This document shows positions 42,296 to 51,626 of a DNA stretch of 64,000 nt, piece after piece. Both the position numbers and the translations under genes were made by a program. The notes under the pieces are model-generated. The model made no database searches, was not told the origin of the DNA, and saw only the letters and a program-made list of their open reading frames with translations. The stretch's first letter is position 1, and every line of letters starts with the position of its first letter. Source of the stretch: DASYFG01 sp036498565 (lineage in GTDB: Bacteria; Bacillota; Bacilli; Lactobacillales; Lactobacillaceae). The DNA lies in assembly GCA_036498565.1 (NCBI GenBank), contig DASYFG010000004.1, positions 248,001 to 312,000 on the forward strand, given 5' to 3'.

Positions 42296-42440
42296 GAGAT
42301 TGACTCCCTAAGATAAAATTTTGTGACCGATAAGTCCAAAGTCTAGTTTAGCACCATGATGAAACTGTTTTCAGAAAAAACAGCCTAATTTTGGTCAAAA
42401 TAAATAATAATTTTCTCATTGATAATCATGAAAGCGCTTC

Positions 42441-42474
42441 AAAACCGAACGGCACCTAATAAATGTTCGGTTAT
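42441..42474 (-). promoter_or_regulatory. PurBox pair upstream of pbuG
   Basis: CCGAAC at 42445-42450 and GTTCGG at 42465-42470 in inverted orientation. In minus sense the first reads ATAACCGAACATT, a full match to AWWWCCGAACWWT. An AAGCGCTT palindrome at 42431-42440 resembles half a cre. The rest of 42296-42440 holds a likely -10 TAAACT (42345-42350, minus sense) and nothing else recognised. Confidence 0.65.
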
Positions 42475-42477
42475 ACC

Positions 42478-42506
42478 AAAAAAGCTGCTTATTCAGCAGC
42501 TTTTAA
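42478..42506 (-). terminator. MATE gene terminator
   Basis: AAAAGCTGCT-GAATA-AGCAGCTTTTTT in minus sense; includes the stop codon. Confidence 0.8.
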
Positions 42507-43820
42507 ACGACGGGTGACTTTCAAATAGGCTGGCGTCAAAACCGCCACCGAACCAATCCAGGCCAGCATATCAGCTAAACTAGCCCCGAAGAAACCAAAC
42601 GGTCCCACTAACGCTAGCGCAGCGACCGCACGCATAATCAACTCAGCAATACCCGCTAATGTTGGGGTGCGGGCATCGTTTAAGCCTTGGAGCGTATAAC
42701 GCAGAATGAACAAAATAGCTAACAAAGCGTAATACAAACCATGTGCCCAGAAATATTGTTGTGAAAAATCCAAAACTTGTGTCGCATCGGCGCCAACAAA
42801 ACCACTAACTAGCCAACGGCCTAACCAGATTTCACCTAAACCAAGTACCACTGCCACGGCACAAGATACCCAAATTGCTTGACGAACGCCGACCAAAATC
42901 CGGTGATATTGCTTAGCGCCATAGTTTTGTGCAGTAAAAGTCGCGAGGGCAACACCAAAGCTCATCAGTGGCAACACGGCAATTTGATCAATACGTTGAG
43001 CGGCCGTAGTAGCAGCAACCGCATCTGTTCCTAACGTGTTCAACGCACTTTGCAAAATCAAGGCACCAATGGCAATGATTGATTGTTGGAAGCCCATTGG
43101 CAAGCCCGCGTTCAAATGTTGGCGAGCGTCGGTACGGGACATGTGCAAATCAGCGCGCGTGATTTGTAACACAGGATTGTATTTATAAATGTGCCAAAAA
43201 CTGAGTAACGCCGCAATCAGTTGTGCCATTACCGTTGCAACGGCCGCACCAGCCACGCCCCAGTGGAAAATCAAAATAAAGATCAATTCCAAAATAATAT
43301 TGGCAAAAATCCCAATAATCAAATAAATAATGGGGGCGCGACTTTCACCAATTGCTCGCATGGCATTGCTGGCAACGTTATAAGCCATTGTTGCAAACAA
43401 ACCGATCAAAATAATGGCCATAAACCAAAAGGCATTATTAAAAATTTCCGCCGGTGTTTGCATGATTTTGAGGAGTGGTTTTAAAATAATCAGACTAACA
43501 ATCGTGGTAATTAACGTGACCCAGCCTGACAAAATCAAGCTGGTGGCCATTGATTGACGCACGCCAGCATAATCTTTGGCACCAAAGCGCTGCGCGGTGA
43601 TAATCGCTAATCCCGAAGCGTATCCTTGGGCGAAACCTAAAATCAAAAACATGAGCGAGCCAACGGCACCAACCGCTGCCAAAGCCTTGACGCCAAGTGT
43701 TTGACCAACGATTAATGTGTCTGAGAGGCTGTAAAGTTGTTGGAATAAGTTACCGGCAATCAACGGCAATGTGAAAGCCACAATCAACTTGATGGGCTTG
43801 CCTTGTGTGAGGTCTTTCAT
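42489..43820 (-). CDS. MATE-family efflux transporter
   Basis: 443 residues, twelve membrane helices in two homologous halves; PLIAGNLFQQLYSLSDTLIVGQTLGVKALAAVGA is the typical first-helix pattern. Exports drugs or metabolites with Na+ or H+. AAGGAG lies upstream of the ATG ending at 43820. Substrate unknown. Confidence 0.88.
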   Translation of the reverse strand: MKDLTQGKPIKLIVAFTLPLIAGNLFQQLYSLSDTLIVGQTLGVKALAAVGAVGSLMFLILGFAQGYASGLAIITAQRFGAKDYAGVRQSMATSLILSGWVTLITTIVSLIILKPLLKIMQTPAEIFNNAFWFMAIILIGLFATMAYNVASNAMRAIGESRAPIIYLIIGIFANIILELIFILIFHWGVAGAAVATVMAQLIAALLSFWHIYKYNPVLQITRADLHMSRTDARQHLNAGLPMGFQQSIIAIGALILQSALNTLGTDAVAATTAAQRIDQIAVLPLMSFGVALATFTAQNYGAKQYHRILVGVRQAIWVSCAVAVVLGLGEIWLGRWLVSGFVGADATQVLDFSQQYFWAHGLYYALLAILFILRYTLQGLNDARTPTLAGIAELIMRAVAALALVGPFGFFGASLADMLAWIGSVAVLTPAYLKVTRRLKAAE

Positions 43821-43894
43821 GTCGTTATCTCCTTGTTATCAGTTCTTTTATTTTACCAAAAACAAGCAAACTTTGCTGATGATAACGGGAACAA

Positions 43895-43922
43895 TAAAAA
43901 ACGAGTTGCGGACAACTCGTTT
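43895..43922 (-). terminator. lysC terminator
   Basis: AACGAGTTG-TCCG-CAACTCGTT followed by TTTTATT in minus sense. Confidence 0.8.
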
Positions 43923-43926
43923 AGGG

Positions 43927-45279
43927 TTAGAAAAAGTTTTGATAAATGGCCTGTACGGCGCGTTTGGTGTCTTTGGTTTGGATGCCAAGCATGACTGAAA
44001 TTTGGCTGGCACCTTGGTTGACCATTTGAATGGGGATATTTTGATCGGAGAGTGGACCGATGATTTTGCCTAGCACATCCGCCCGTTTGCGCATGCCTTC
44101 GCCGACAACCATGATAATTGTATAGTCATCGAGCCATTCTAGCGTATCTGGTTGTAATTCAGCTTGGATTTCGGTTAACAAATCCGCAATCACAACATCT
44201 TGGAGTTGGTCTTTGTCAAAAATAACGGTTAAATCATCAATTCCAGACGGCATGTGTTCGTAGCTGATATTGTGTTCGTAAAAAATGTTCAACAAGCGGC
44301 GGGTAAAACCAACTTCGCGGTTCAGCAAATAACGATGCAAATACAGCGCCGCAAAGCGATTAGAATGCGCAATGCCGGTGATAATGCTGTCGGGTTGATG
44401 CACATCTTCTGGCACAATCAAAGTGCCGGGTTGTTCGGGATTGTTCGTGTTTTTGACATTGATCGTAACGTTGCCTTCAATGGCGGGAATAATCGCTTCG
44501 TCGTGGAAAACCGCAAAACCGGCATAAGCCAGTTCGCGCATTTCTTTATACGTGAGTTGTGTGATAGCTTTTGGATCCGCGACGATGCCCGGGTGGGCGG
44601 CGTAAATGGCATCCACATCGGTGAAGTTTTCGTACAAATCAGCTTGCAGCGCACGTGCGACAATTGCCCCAGAAATGTCAGAACCACCGCGAGAAAAAGT
44701 TGAAATCCAACCGTCTTTGGTAAACCCGAAGAAACCAGGGAAAATCAACACTTCGCCATTTGGCTGCAAGTTTTTTGCCAAAGTGAGATAGCTTTCTGGC
44801 ACCAATTGCGCGTTACGTGGTGCGCCTTGGACAAGTAAACCCGCGTCTTTTGGGGACACAAAGCGCGCGGGTAAACCTTGGGCGGTAAAGACCGCGGCAA
44901 TCAATTGCGCATTTAACAATTCACCATGTGCGGCAAAAGCGGCGCGCAAATGATCGAAACTTGGAAAATGACGCTTCTCTAGGGCCAAAATTTGGTCGTG
45001 AATGCTACTGATAACGGCGTCATCAAGGTCAAATGCGGTCGCAATTTGTTGATAACGGGCACTAATTTCTTCTTGGAGTGTGGCCGTTGGGCGATTGTCG
45101 ATGACGGCTTGGGCGTATTGCAAAAACAAATCCGTGACTTTGGTGTCACCGTCAAAACGTTTGCCCGGGGCCGAAACGACCATGATTTGGCGGTCGGGGT
45201 CGACTTTGACGATGGCCAAAGTTTTGGCAATTTGCGTGGCATCAGCTAAGGAGCTGCCGCCGAATTTGATGACTTTCAT
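43927..45279 (-). CDS. lysC: Aspartate kinase
   Basis: 450 residues from the ATG ending at 45279 (MKVIKFGGSSLADATQ). Kinase domain with KFGGSS, FSRGGSDISGAI and FTDVDAIYAAHP, then two ACT domains (residues about 305-450) for feedback control. First step of the aspartate pathway to lysine and threonine. The start has no nearby Shine-Dalgarno; AAGGAGG lies 135 nt upstream beyond a folded leader shared with the LacI-type regulator gene. Divergent from the L-box lysine operon. Confidence 0.92.
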   Translation of the reverse strand: MKVIKFGGSSLADATQIAKTLAIVKVDPDRQIMVVSAPGKRFDGDTKVTDLFLQYAQAVIDNRPTATLQEEISARYQQIATAFDLDDAVISSIHDQILALEKRHFPSFDHLRAAFAAHGELLNAQLIAAVFTAQGLPARFVSPKDAGLLVQGAPRNAQLVPESYLTLAKNLQPNGEVLIFPGFFGFTKDGWISTFSRGGSDISGAIVARALQADLYENFTDVDAIYAAHPGIVADPKAITQLTYKEMRELAYAGFAVFHDEAIIPAIEGNVTINVKNTNNPEQPGTLIVPEDVHQPDSIITGIAHSNRFAALYLHRYLLNREVGFTRRLLNIFYEHNISYEHMPSGIDDLTVIFDKDQLQDVVIADLLTEIQAELQPDTLEWLDDYTIIMVVGEGMRKRADVLGKIIGPLSDQNIPIQMVNQGASQISVMLGIQTKDTKRAVQAIYQNFF

Positions 45280-45417
45280 GATTGTTAGAGTGCGGTTGAC
45301 GTTCGCGCGCAGCGCGATGGGAAGCGGTGTATAAGGTGGTCGGCCGTGAAATGCAACGCATTTTTCGGCTGGCAATCTTATACGGAGCTTTCCAAGTCAA
45401 GAGCACATTTCCTCCTT
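45280..45417 (-). promoter_or_regulatory. Structured leader element between Shine-Dalgarno and start codon (copy 2)
   Basis: In minus sense AAGGAGG (45411-45417) precedes GTGC-TC-TTGAC (45396-45406), which pairs with GTCAA-CC-GCAC (45290-45300). Inside is an arm GGAAAGC/GCTTCC, GTATAAG/CTTATAC and GCCAGCCG/CGGCCGAC, with an AAATGC/GCATTT tip capped by GTT. Next comes a GCGC-TGC-GCGC hairpin. TCTAACAATC then leads to the lysC ATG. Sequence landmarks and layout match 20599-20802. Confidence 0.7.
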
Positions 45418-45433
45418 GCTGGGTTTGCGGTTT

Positions 45434-45463
45434 ATGATAATCAGATTAGAGGTTACTTGTCAA
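45434..45463 (-). promoter_or_regulatory. lysC promoter
   Basis: TTGACA (45458-45463 in minus sense), 18-nt spacer, TATCAT (45434-45439). A second TTGACA lies 7 nt further upstream. Confidence 0.5.
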
Positions 45464-45486
45464 GTGTCAAGTTTAAAATTAGCGTC

Positions 45487-45515
45487 TTGACATTTTTTTG
45501 TCAGTCGGTTAGACT
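45487..45515 (+). promoter_or_regulatory. Lysine operon promoter
   Basis: TTGACA at 45487-45492, 17-nt spacer, TAGACT at 45510-45515. A TCAGTC/GACTGA hairpin overlaps the spacer and -10. Confidence 0.65.
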
Positions 45516-45535
45516 GATTGTAATTTAAGATTTCG

Positions 45536-45770
45536 CATAGAGGTCGCGGTTGACAAGATTAGGACGTGGAGCTGTTGTAGCAGTGGAAGCGTGTTGAAAG
45601 GGGAAACCGCCGAAATGTTTTGCCACTACAAAGGCAAAGTGTTGGGGCAACGTTTAAGAGACGTTGAACTGTCGTTGTTACGCAACGGTGAGCTATGGAA
45701 ATATCAAGCACATTTGGTAATCGCTTGGTTGTTTCTGCTCTTTTTGCGGACAACCGAGCGATTTTTTTAG
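45536..45770 (+). promoter_or_regulatory. Lysine riboswitch (L box) with terminator
   Basis: L-box landmarks in order: AGAGGTCGCG, TGAAAGGGGAAACCGCCGAA, TGTTGGGGCAAC, ACTGTCG and GGTGAGCTATGG. The terminator AATCGCTTGGTTGT/ACAACCGAGCGATT with seven T follows (45719-45768). Lysine binding would terminate before lysA. Confidence 0.9.
45719..45768 (+). terminator. L-box attenuator
   Basis: Fourteen-bp near-perfect stem plus T run. Confidence 0.85.
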
Positions 45771-45800
45771 GCTTAAATTTCAGAAAGTAGGAATTTTTAC

Positions 45801-47087
45801 ATGCAAAACCCAGTTAGCAGCCAAGGCCATTTGACCGTGGATGGTGTGGACACACTTGATTTGGCAAAGGATTATGGCACACCGCTGTATGTTTATAACG
45901 TGACGAAAATCCGCCAAACCTTGCGGGCGTTTAAACAAATTTTTGAACAAGAAGCGGTGCCGTACGTCGTGAGCTATGCGTCAAAAGCGTTTTCCACTAA
46001 GGCGATGTACCAAGTTTTGCAAAGCGAAGGCATTCATGCTGATGTGGTGAGCGGCGGCGAATTGCATACCGCGCTGGCCGCCGGTTTTGATCCGGCGCAG
46101 TTGAGTTTTAACGGCAATAACAAATCAGTCGCCGAACTTGAAATGGCGCTTCGCGCTGGCATTGGGACGATTATCGTTGATAACTTCTTGGAATTAACGC
46201 TTTTGCACGAAGTCGCCACGCAATTGGATGTGGTCGCAAATGTCTTGTTGCGCATTGCACCAGGAATTGAAGCGCATACGCATGATTTTATTAGTACCGG
46301 TCAAACCGATAGTAAATTTGGTTTTGACTTAGCTAGCGGCCAAGCCAAGCAGGCTTTTGATTTGGCGCAAGCTGATGATCGGTTGCATGTCCAAGGTTTG
46401 CATGCGCACATCGGCTCACAGATTTTTGATGTGAGTGGTTTTGAAGCGGTGGCGGCGCGTTTGGCGGATTTGGCGCATGAATGGAACTGGGAGCCGGCAA
46501 TCATTAACACCGGCGGTGGTTTTGGCATTCGTTATACCGATGAGGATCAACCGATTGCTGAAAATGTCTTTGTCAGTGCGATTGTGAAGGTGATTCGGCA
46601 ACGCGCTGAACAATACGGTTGGACGATGCCAACGATTTGGATTGAGCCGGGGCGTTCAGTGGTTGGACCGGCGGGGCAGACGTTGTACACGATTGGTGCG
46701 CGCAAGGAAATTCCTGATTTGCGCACGTACGTGAGTGTTGATGGTGGCATGGGTGATAACATTCGCCCGGCTTTGTACGATGCCAAATACGAAGCGATTT
46801 TAGCCAATAACCCAGCCGCACCAAGTGAAGAAGTTGTGCGCGTGGCTGGTAAATACTGTGAATCCGGTGACGTGTTGGTCTGGCAACAAGCTTTACCAAA
46901 AACACAAGCTGGCGATGTCTTGGCGCTGCAGGCAACCGGTGCTTACGGTTATGCGATGGCGTCAAATTACAACCGCAATCCACGCCCAGCCGTGGTCTTT
47001 GTCGAAAATGGAACAGCACAACTCGTTGTTCAACGCGAAACTTATGCCCACGTGGCGGCGTTGGACTTAGATTATAAGGGGAATTAA
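45801..47087 (+). CDS. lysA: Diaminopimelate decarboxylase
   Basis: 428 residues, fold-type III PLP enzyme. PLP lysine in YVVSYASKAFSTK; HAHIGSQIFD and INTGGGFGI bind the phosphate; the C-terminal CESGDVL motif supplies the catalytic Cys of the partner subunit. Last step of lysine synthesis (meso-DAP to lysine). First gene of the L-box operon, with GTAGGA upstream. Confidence 0.95.
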   Translation: MQNPVSSQGHLTVDGVDTLDLAKDYGTPLYVYNVTKIRQTLRAFKQIFEQEAVPYVVSYASKAFSTKAMYQVLQSEGIHADVVSGGELHTALAAGFDPAQLSFNGNNKSVAELEMALRAGIGTIIVDNFLELTLLHEVATQLDVVANVLLRIAPGIEAHTHDFISTGQTDSKFGFDLASGQAKQAFDLAQADDRLHVQGLHAHIGSQIFDVSGFEAVAARLADLAHEWNWEPAIINTGGGFGIRYTDEDQPIAENVFVSAIVKVIRQRAEQYGWTMPTIWIEPGRSVVGPAGQTLYTIGARKEIPDLRTYVSVDGGMGDNIRPALYDAKYEAILANNPAAPSEEVVRVAGKYCESGDVLVWQQALPKTQAGDVLALQATGAYGYAMASNYNRNPRPAVVFVENGTAQLVVQRETYAHVAALDLDYKGN

Positions 47088-47089
47088 AC

Positions 47090-47779
47090 ATGGAAACAGC
47101 ACAAGAACTCATCAATTTTATTGCCACAGCCAAAAAGAAAACACCGGTGAAAGTCACGTACCGCGGACGAATTGAAGCAACCGAAGCCGTTCAGCAATTT
47201 GATAACGGGGATTTTGGTATTTTGTTTGGTGATTGGGCGGATGTCGCGCCGTTGCTTACAGAACTCAACCCAGCAGATTACGTCGTTGAAAACGACGCGC
47301 GGAATTCGGCGGTACCTTTGCTCGACAAAAAAGCGATTAACGCGCGTATCGAACCTGGTGCAGTCATTCGTGATCAAGTTGAAATTGGCGACAACGCCGT
47401 GATTATGATGGGATCAATTATTAACATCGGTGCGCAAATTGGCGCTGGCACGATGATTGACATGGGTGCGGTGCTTGGTGGCCGTGCGATTGTTGGTGAA
47501 AATTCCCACGTTGGTGCCGGCGCGGTTTTGGCTGGTGTGATCGAACCAGCTTCAGCACAGCCGGTGCGCATTGGCAATAACGTGTTGATTGGCGCCAATG
47601 CCGTCGTGATTGAAGGCGTTCAAGTTGGCGATGGCGCGGTTGTTGCGGCCGGTGCGATTGTGACCAAAGACGTCCCAGAAAATGTCGTTGTCGCGGGCGT
47701 ACCTGCCAAAATTATTAAAAAAATCGACGAACAAACACAACAAAAAACCGCGTTAATTGACGCATTACGGGATTTGTAA
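47090..47779 (+). CDS. dapH: Tetrahydrodipicolinate N-acetyltransferase
   Basis: 229 residues. An N-terminal alpha-helical region is followed by a left-handed beta-helix of hexapeptide repeats (about residues 90-210; GDNAVIMMGSIINIGAQIG onward), the form of the acetyl-branch enzyme rather than the larger succinyl enzyme. Uses acetyl-CoA. Starts 2 nt after lysA. Confidence 0.93.
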   Translation: METAQELINFIATAKKKTPVKVTYRGRIEATEAVQQFDNGDFGILFGDWADVAPLLTELNPADYVVENDARNSAVPLLDKKAINARIEPGAVIRDQVEIGDNAVIMMGSIINIGAQIGAGTMIDMGAVLGGRAIVGENSHVGAGAVLAGVIEPASAQPVRIGNNVLIGANAVVIEGVQVGDGAVVAAGAIVTKDVPENVVVAGVPAKIIKKIDEQTQQKTALIDALRDL

Positions 47780-47780
47780 A

Positions 47781-48929
47781 ATGACAGCAGTAGAAGAATT
47801 GACAACTTATCGACGCGCTTTGCATCAAATTCCAGAATTGGCCATGCAAGAGTTTCAAACACATGCCTATCTATTGAAACAAGTGCGCGACTGGCAAGCG
47901 CCGTTCATGACGATTCGTGAAGTGCCAGAATTACCGACCGCTTTATTCATTTATATAGAAGGAACGGCGCCTAAGCGCACGATTGGTTATCGCGCCGATA
48001 TTGACGCGCTGCCGTTGGATGAAGCAACTGGTTTGTCATTTGCCTCGCAACACGCGGGCGTGATGCATGCGTGTGGCCATGATGTGCATATGAGTTTGGC
48101 GTTGGGTTTGGTGCATTATTTTGCAGAAAATCAACCAAGCGATAACTTGGTTTTCTTCTTTCAACCAGCTGAAGAGGACAAAAGTGGCGGCAAAGTGGCT
48201 TATGATTTGGGCCTTTTTGAAGGAAAATGGCGGCCCGATGAATTTTATGCGGTGCACGATCAACCTAGTTTGCCGGCGGGGACGTTTAGTACGCGGATTG
48301 GCACGCTATTTGCTGGGACGGCTGAATTGTATATCAGCATTCAAGGCGTCGGCGGACATGCGGCCTATCCTAATGTGACCAAAGATCCGATTGTCGTGGC
48401 TGCGCAATTAATTTCGACTTTGCAAACGGTAGTTTCGCGGAATGTCGATCCGATTAAAGGCGGCGTGGTGACGATTGGATCAATCCATGGTGGCACGCGC
48501 ACGAATATTATTCCCGAACAAGTGGATTTGCAAGGCACGATTCGTAGCCTCACGCAAAGTGGTTTGCAAACGATGATCGAACGTGTGCAAACGATTGTCG
48601 CCGGTGTCGCTGCTGCCTTTGACGTGGTGATTGATTTACGTGTTGAAACGGGTAGTTATTTGCCGGTGGAAAATGAAGCGAGCTTGACGCAAAATTGGCT
48701 GGATTTCTTTGCTAAACGGCCGGATATTGCCTTTGTTCCAAGTGAGCCGGCGATGACGGGCGAAGATTTTGGCTATCTCTTACAACAAATTCCCGGTACG
48801 ATGTTGTGGCTGGGTGTGGATGATGTGAATCCGTTGCACAGTCCGCATTTGAACATTGATGAAGCGGCTTTGTGGCCTGGATTTGTTGGTTTACGTGACT
48901 TTTTGATTTGGCGAATGGAGCAAATTTAA
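47781..48929 (+). CDS. dapL: N-acetyldiaminopimelate deacetylase
   Basis: 382 residues from ATG 47781, M20/amidohydrolase family: RRALHQIPELAMQEFQT, DIDALPLDE, MHACGHDVHM with the metal Cys/His and FQPAEEDKSGG with the catalytic Glu pair. Releases acetate from N-acetyl-LL-DAP. It abuts dapH and overlaps dapA, so it belongs to the pathway. The longer upstream frame lies inside dapH. Confidence 0.92.
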   Translation: MTAVEELTTYRRALHQIPELAMQEFQTHAYLLKQVRDWQAPFMTIREVPELPTALFIYIEGTAPKRTIGYRADIDALPLDEATGLSFASQHAGVMHACGHDVHMSLALGLVHYFAENQPSDNLVFFFQPAEEDKSGGKVAYDLGLFEGKWRPDEFYAVHDQPSLPAGTFSTRIGTLFAGTAELYISIQGVGGHAAYPNVTKDPIVVAAQLISTLQTVVSRNVDPIKGGVVTIGSIHGGTRTNIIPEQVDLQGTIRSLTQSGLQTMIERVQTIVAGVAAAFDVVIDLRVETGSYLPVENEASLTQNWLDFFAKRPDIAFVPSEPAMTGEDFGYLLQQIPGTMLWLGVDDVNPLHSPHLNIDEAALWPGFVGLRDFLIWRMEQI

Positions 48930-49792
48930 TGTATGAAAATGTGAAATTGATTACCGCGATGGTGACGCCGTTTACGGCTGAGAACACGCTGGATTTTGAT
49001 GCAGTTGATGGGATTATCGAACATCTTTTGTCGCACGGCACCCAAGGTTTGGTCGTGGCCGGCACCACGGGTGAAAGCCCCACGCTGACACATGCTGAAA
49101 AGTTGGCGTTAACGCATTATGTCATTGACAAAGTCGCGGGGCGCGCGTTGATTATTGCCAATATTGGTACAAATAATACGGCTGAAAGTATCGCCAATGC
49201 ACGTGAATTCAGTGATTTGGCCGGCGTGGATGCGGTTTTGGCCGTGACGCCTTATTACAATAAGCCTTCACAGGCCGGCATGATTGCGCATTTTACAGCA
49301 ATTGCAGATGCGTCAAGCAAACCTGTGATGTTGTACAACATCCCGGGGCGTTCGGTGGCGGGTTTGACTGTTGAATCCGTCGTGACGTTGGCGCAACATC
49401 CCAATATTACTGCGGTCAAAGAAACGACCACCGTGGACAATGTCGCAGCGATTATCGCCCAAACAACGAATTTCGCCGTCTACACTGGCGAAGATGCGCA
49501 AACGCTGAGTGCAGCCGCGGTTGGCGGTGCGGGGACGATTTCAGTCGCTTCGCACATCTTTGGTGATGAGATGACGGCGTTGTTTGCTGCACTTGAAAGT
49601 GGCGATGTAGCTGAAGCGGGGCGTTTACAGCGTTATTTGACGCCGCGCATGAACGCGTTGTTTGCTTATCCTTCGCCAGCACCGGTGAAATATTTGTTAG
49701 CACAGCAAGGCATTTTGCCAAATGACAATGTGCGTTTGCCGTTGTTGCCTTTAAATGCTGACGAAGCGGCTTGGTTGGAGGAACAAATATGA
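48929..49792 (+). CDS. dapA: 4-hydroxy-tetrahydrodipicolinate synthase
   Basis: 287 residues, class I aldolase barrel: GTTGESPTL, the catalytic Tyr in VTPYYNKPS, the Schiff-base Lys in ITAVKETT and GAGGTISV-like GGAGTISVASH. Condenses pyruvate with aspartate semialdehyde. ATG shares a base with the stop of dapL; GGAG lies upstream. Confidence 0.95.
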   Translation: MYENVKLITAMVTPFTAENTLDFDAVDGIIEHLLSHGTQGLVVAGTTGESPTLTHAEKLALTHYVIDKVAGRALIIANIGTNNTAESIANAREFSDLAGVDAVLAVTPYYNKPSQAGMIAHFTAIADASSKPVMLYNIPGRSVAGLTVESVVTLAQHPNITAVKETTTVDNVAAIIAQTTNFAVYTGEDAQTLSAAAVGGAGTISVASHIFGDEMTALFAALESGDVAEAGRLQRYLTPRMNALFAYPSPAPVKYLLAQQGILPNDNVRLPLLPLNADEAAWLEEQI

Positions 49793-50520
49793 CAAAAGTA
49801 ATTGTAGCCGGTGGTTTTGGCAAATTAGGTTCGGCCGCTGTGGCAGGTTTGGCGGAGACGGAATTTGATGTTGTTGGAATTTTGAGTGGTTCTGTTCATG
49901 ACGCGGATGTTGCGATTTGGACGGGATTGTCTGACATTGATGTTGATGCTGATATTTGGTTGGACTTGAGTACGCCAAGTGCCGTGTATGATAATGCCGT
50001 TTTTGCTTTGGCGCGTGGTTTGCAAGTTGTGATTGGCACAACTGGTTTGACGGATGCGCAAATTGAAGATTTGCGTGAACGCGCAGTTGCTGCTGGTCGC
50101 AATGTTTTGATTGTGCCGAATTTTAGTTTATCGGCGGTGTTGTTAATGCGTTTTGCGGTGAGCGCAGCACAGTATTTTCCCGAGGTGGAAATTGTCGAAA
50201 CGCACCACCCAGCAAAATTAGACGCGCCATCGGGTACGGCAAAAGTAACGGCGCAACGCATTGCAGCAATGCGCGGCGGCCGTGACGGCGATGAACAAAG
50301 CGCGCGTGGAGAAGCGATTGACGGCGTGCAAGTTCATGCTTTGCGTTTGCCGGGATATGTCGCGCAGCAAAGTGTTTATTTTGGTGGCAACGATGAGCAA
50401 TTAACGTTGACGCAAAGCACGACGAGTCGCGCGGCGTTTGTGCCGGGGATTTTGGCGGCGTTGCGTGGAATTGATGAGATTGATGGCCTAACAATTGGCC
50501 TAGAAAGTGTGTTGGAATGA
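49789..50520 (+). CDS. dapB: 4-hydroxy-tetrahydrodipicolinate reductase
   Basis: 243 residues. Nucleotide-binding VAGGFGKLGSAA at the N-terminus (GGFGKLG in place of the usual GAxGRMG), GTTGLTD, the catalytic ETHHPAKLDAPSGTA and a C-terminal substrate domain. Reduces the DapA product with NAD(P)H. Overlaps dapA and asd by 4 nt each; GGAGG precedes the ATG. Confidence 0.94.
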   Translation: MTKVIVAGGFGKLGSAAVAGLAETEFDVVGILSGSVHDADVAIWTGLSDIDVDADIWLDLSTPSAVYDNAVFALARGLQVVIGTTGLTDAQIEDLRERAVAAGRNVLIVPNFSLSAVLLMRFAVSAAQYFPEVEIVETHHPAKLDAPSGTAKVTAQRIAAMRGGRDGDEQSARGEAIDGVQVHALRLPGYVAQQSVYFGGNDEQLTLTQSTTSRAAFVPGILAALRGIDEIDGLTIGLESVLE

Positions 50521-51611
50521 CGGGATTAAATGTGGCGATTTTGGGCGCAACGGGTGCGGTGGGCACACGTTTGATTGAACAATTGGCGCAATCTAGTGTG
50601 CCGGTGGCGAATTTGAAATTGTTGGCGTCCTCACGTTCAGCCGGGCAGACGCGCGTGTTCAATGGCCAAGAAATTGTGATTGAAGAAGGAACAGCCGACA
50701 GTTTTGATGGCGTTGATTTGGTGTTGGCATCTGGTGGCGGCGATGTTTCGGCGCGTTTGGCACCAGAAGCGGTCAAACACGGCGCGGTGGTCGTGGATAA
50801 TTCCAGCTATTGGCGCATGCATGATGATGTGCCGCTGGTTGTCCCTGAAGTCAACGAAGACGCGCTTTTTAATCACAAAGGCATTATCGCTAATCCGAAT
50901 TGTTCAACCATTCAAATGGTCGTCGCCCTAGAACCAATTCGCCAAAAATACGGTTTGAACCGCGTGATTGTGTCGACTTATCAAGCAGCCAGCGGTGCGG
51001 GGCAGAACGCGTGGGACGAAATGGTCGCCCAGAGTGAAGCCTACAACCACGAAACGGCCGTGCCAACGAACATTTTGCCAGTTGCGAGCGCGGACAAACA
51101 TTATCCTTTGGCATACAACTTATTACCGCAAATTGATAAATTCGTGGCTGACGGTTACACCAAAGAAGAGTGGAAAATGATCCACGAAACCAAAAAAATC
51201 ATGCTCGGTGACAAAAATAGCCGCGACATCAAAGTCACGGCCACCGCAGTGCGGGTGCCAGTGCCAGTCGGTCACGGCGAAACGGTTTATTTTGAAGTGG
51301 ATGATGTGAATGCTGATGTAACAGGCATTCAAGCAGCTTTGGCGGATGCACCGGGGGTGGTTTTGCAAGACAATCCCGCCGAACAATTGTATCCGCAACC
51401 TGCCACCGCAGTCGGCAAGCGTGAAACATTCGTTGGCCGCGTGCGGGCGGATTTGGAAAATCCTGGTGATTTTCATTTGTGGGTCGTTTCTGATAATTTG
51501 CTGAAGGGCGCTGCTTGGAATACCGTGCAAATCGCTGAACGCTTGGTGGCATTGGATTTGGTACGTGTGAACAATCCTGATGCGAATGCTACGGCTTTTG
51601 CGCAAGGATGA
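50517..51611 (+). CDS. asd: Aspartate-semialdehyde dehydrogenase
   Basis: 364 residues. ILGATGAVG binds NADP, the catalytic Cys is in ANPNCSTIQM, and the conserved VPVGHGETV stretch contains the active-site His. Converts aspartyl phosphate to aspartate semialdehyde, linking LysC to DapA. Last gene of the lysine operon; no strong terminator follows, so the acetyltransferase behind it may be co-transcribed. Confidence 0.95.
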   Translation: MTGLNVAILGATGAVGTRLIEQLAQSSVPVANLKLLASSRSAGQTRVFNGQEIVIEEGTADSFDGVDLVLASGGGDVSARLAPEAVKHGAVVVDNSSYWRMHDDVPLVVPEVNEDALFNHKGIIANPNCSTIQMVVALEPIRQKYGLNRVIVSTYQAASGAGQNAWDEMVAQSEAYNHETAVPTNILPVASADKHYPLAYNLLPQIDKFVADGYTKEEWKMIHETKKIMLGDKNSRDIKVTATAVRVPVPVGHGETVYFEVDDVNADVTGIQAALADAPGVVLQDNPAEQLYPQPATAVGKRETFVGRVRADLENPGDFHLWVVSDNLLKGAAWNTVQIAERLVALDLVRVNNPDANATAFAQG

Positions 51612-51626
51612 TGTAGGAGATTATAA

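Noticed and set aside
42431..42440. cre site upstream of pbuG
   Set aside because: Only the central AAGCGCTT palindrome fits; the outer positions do not match the CcpA consensus.
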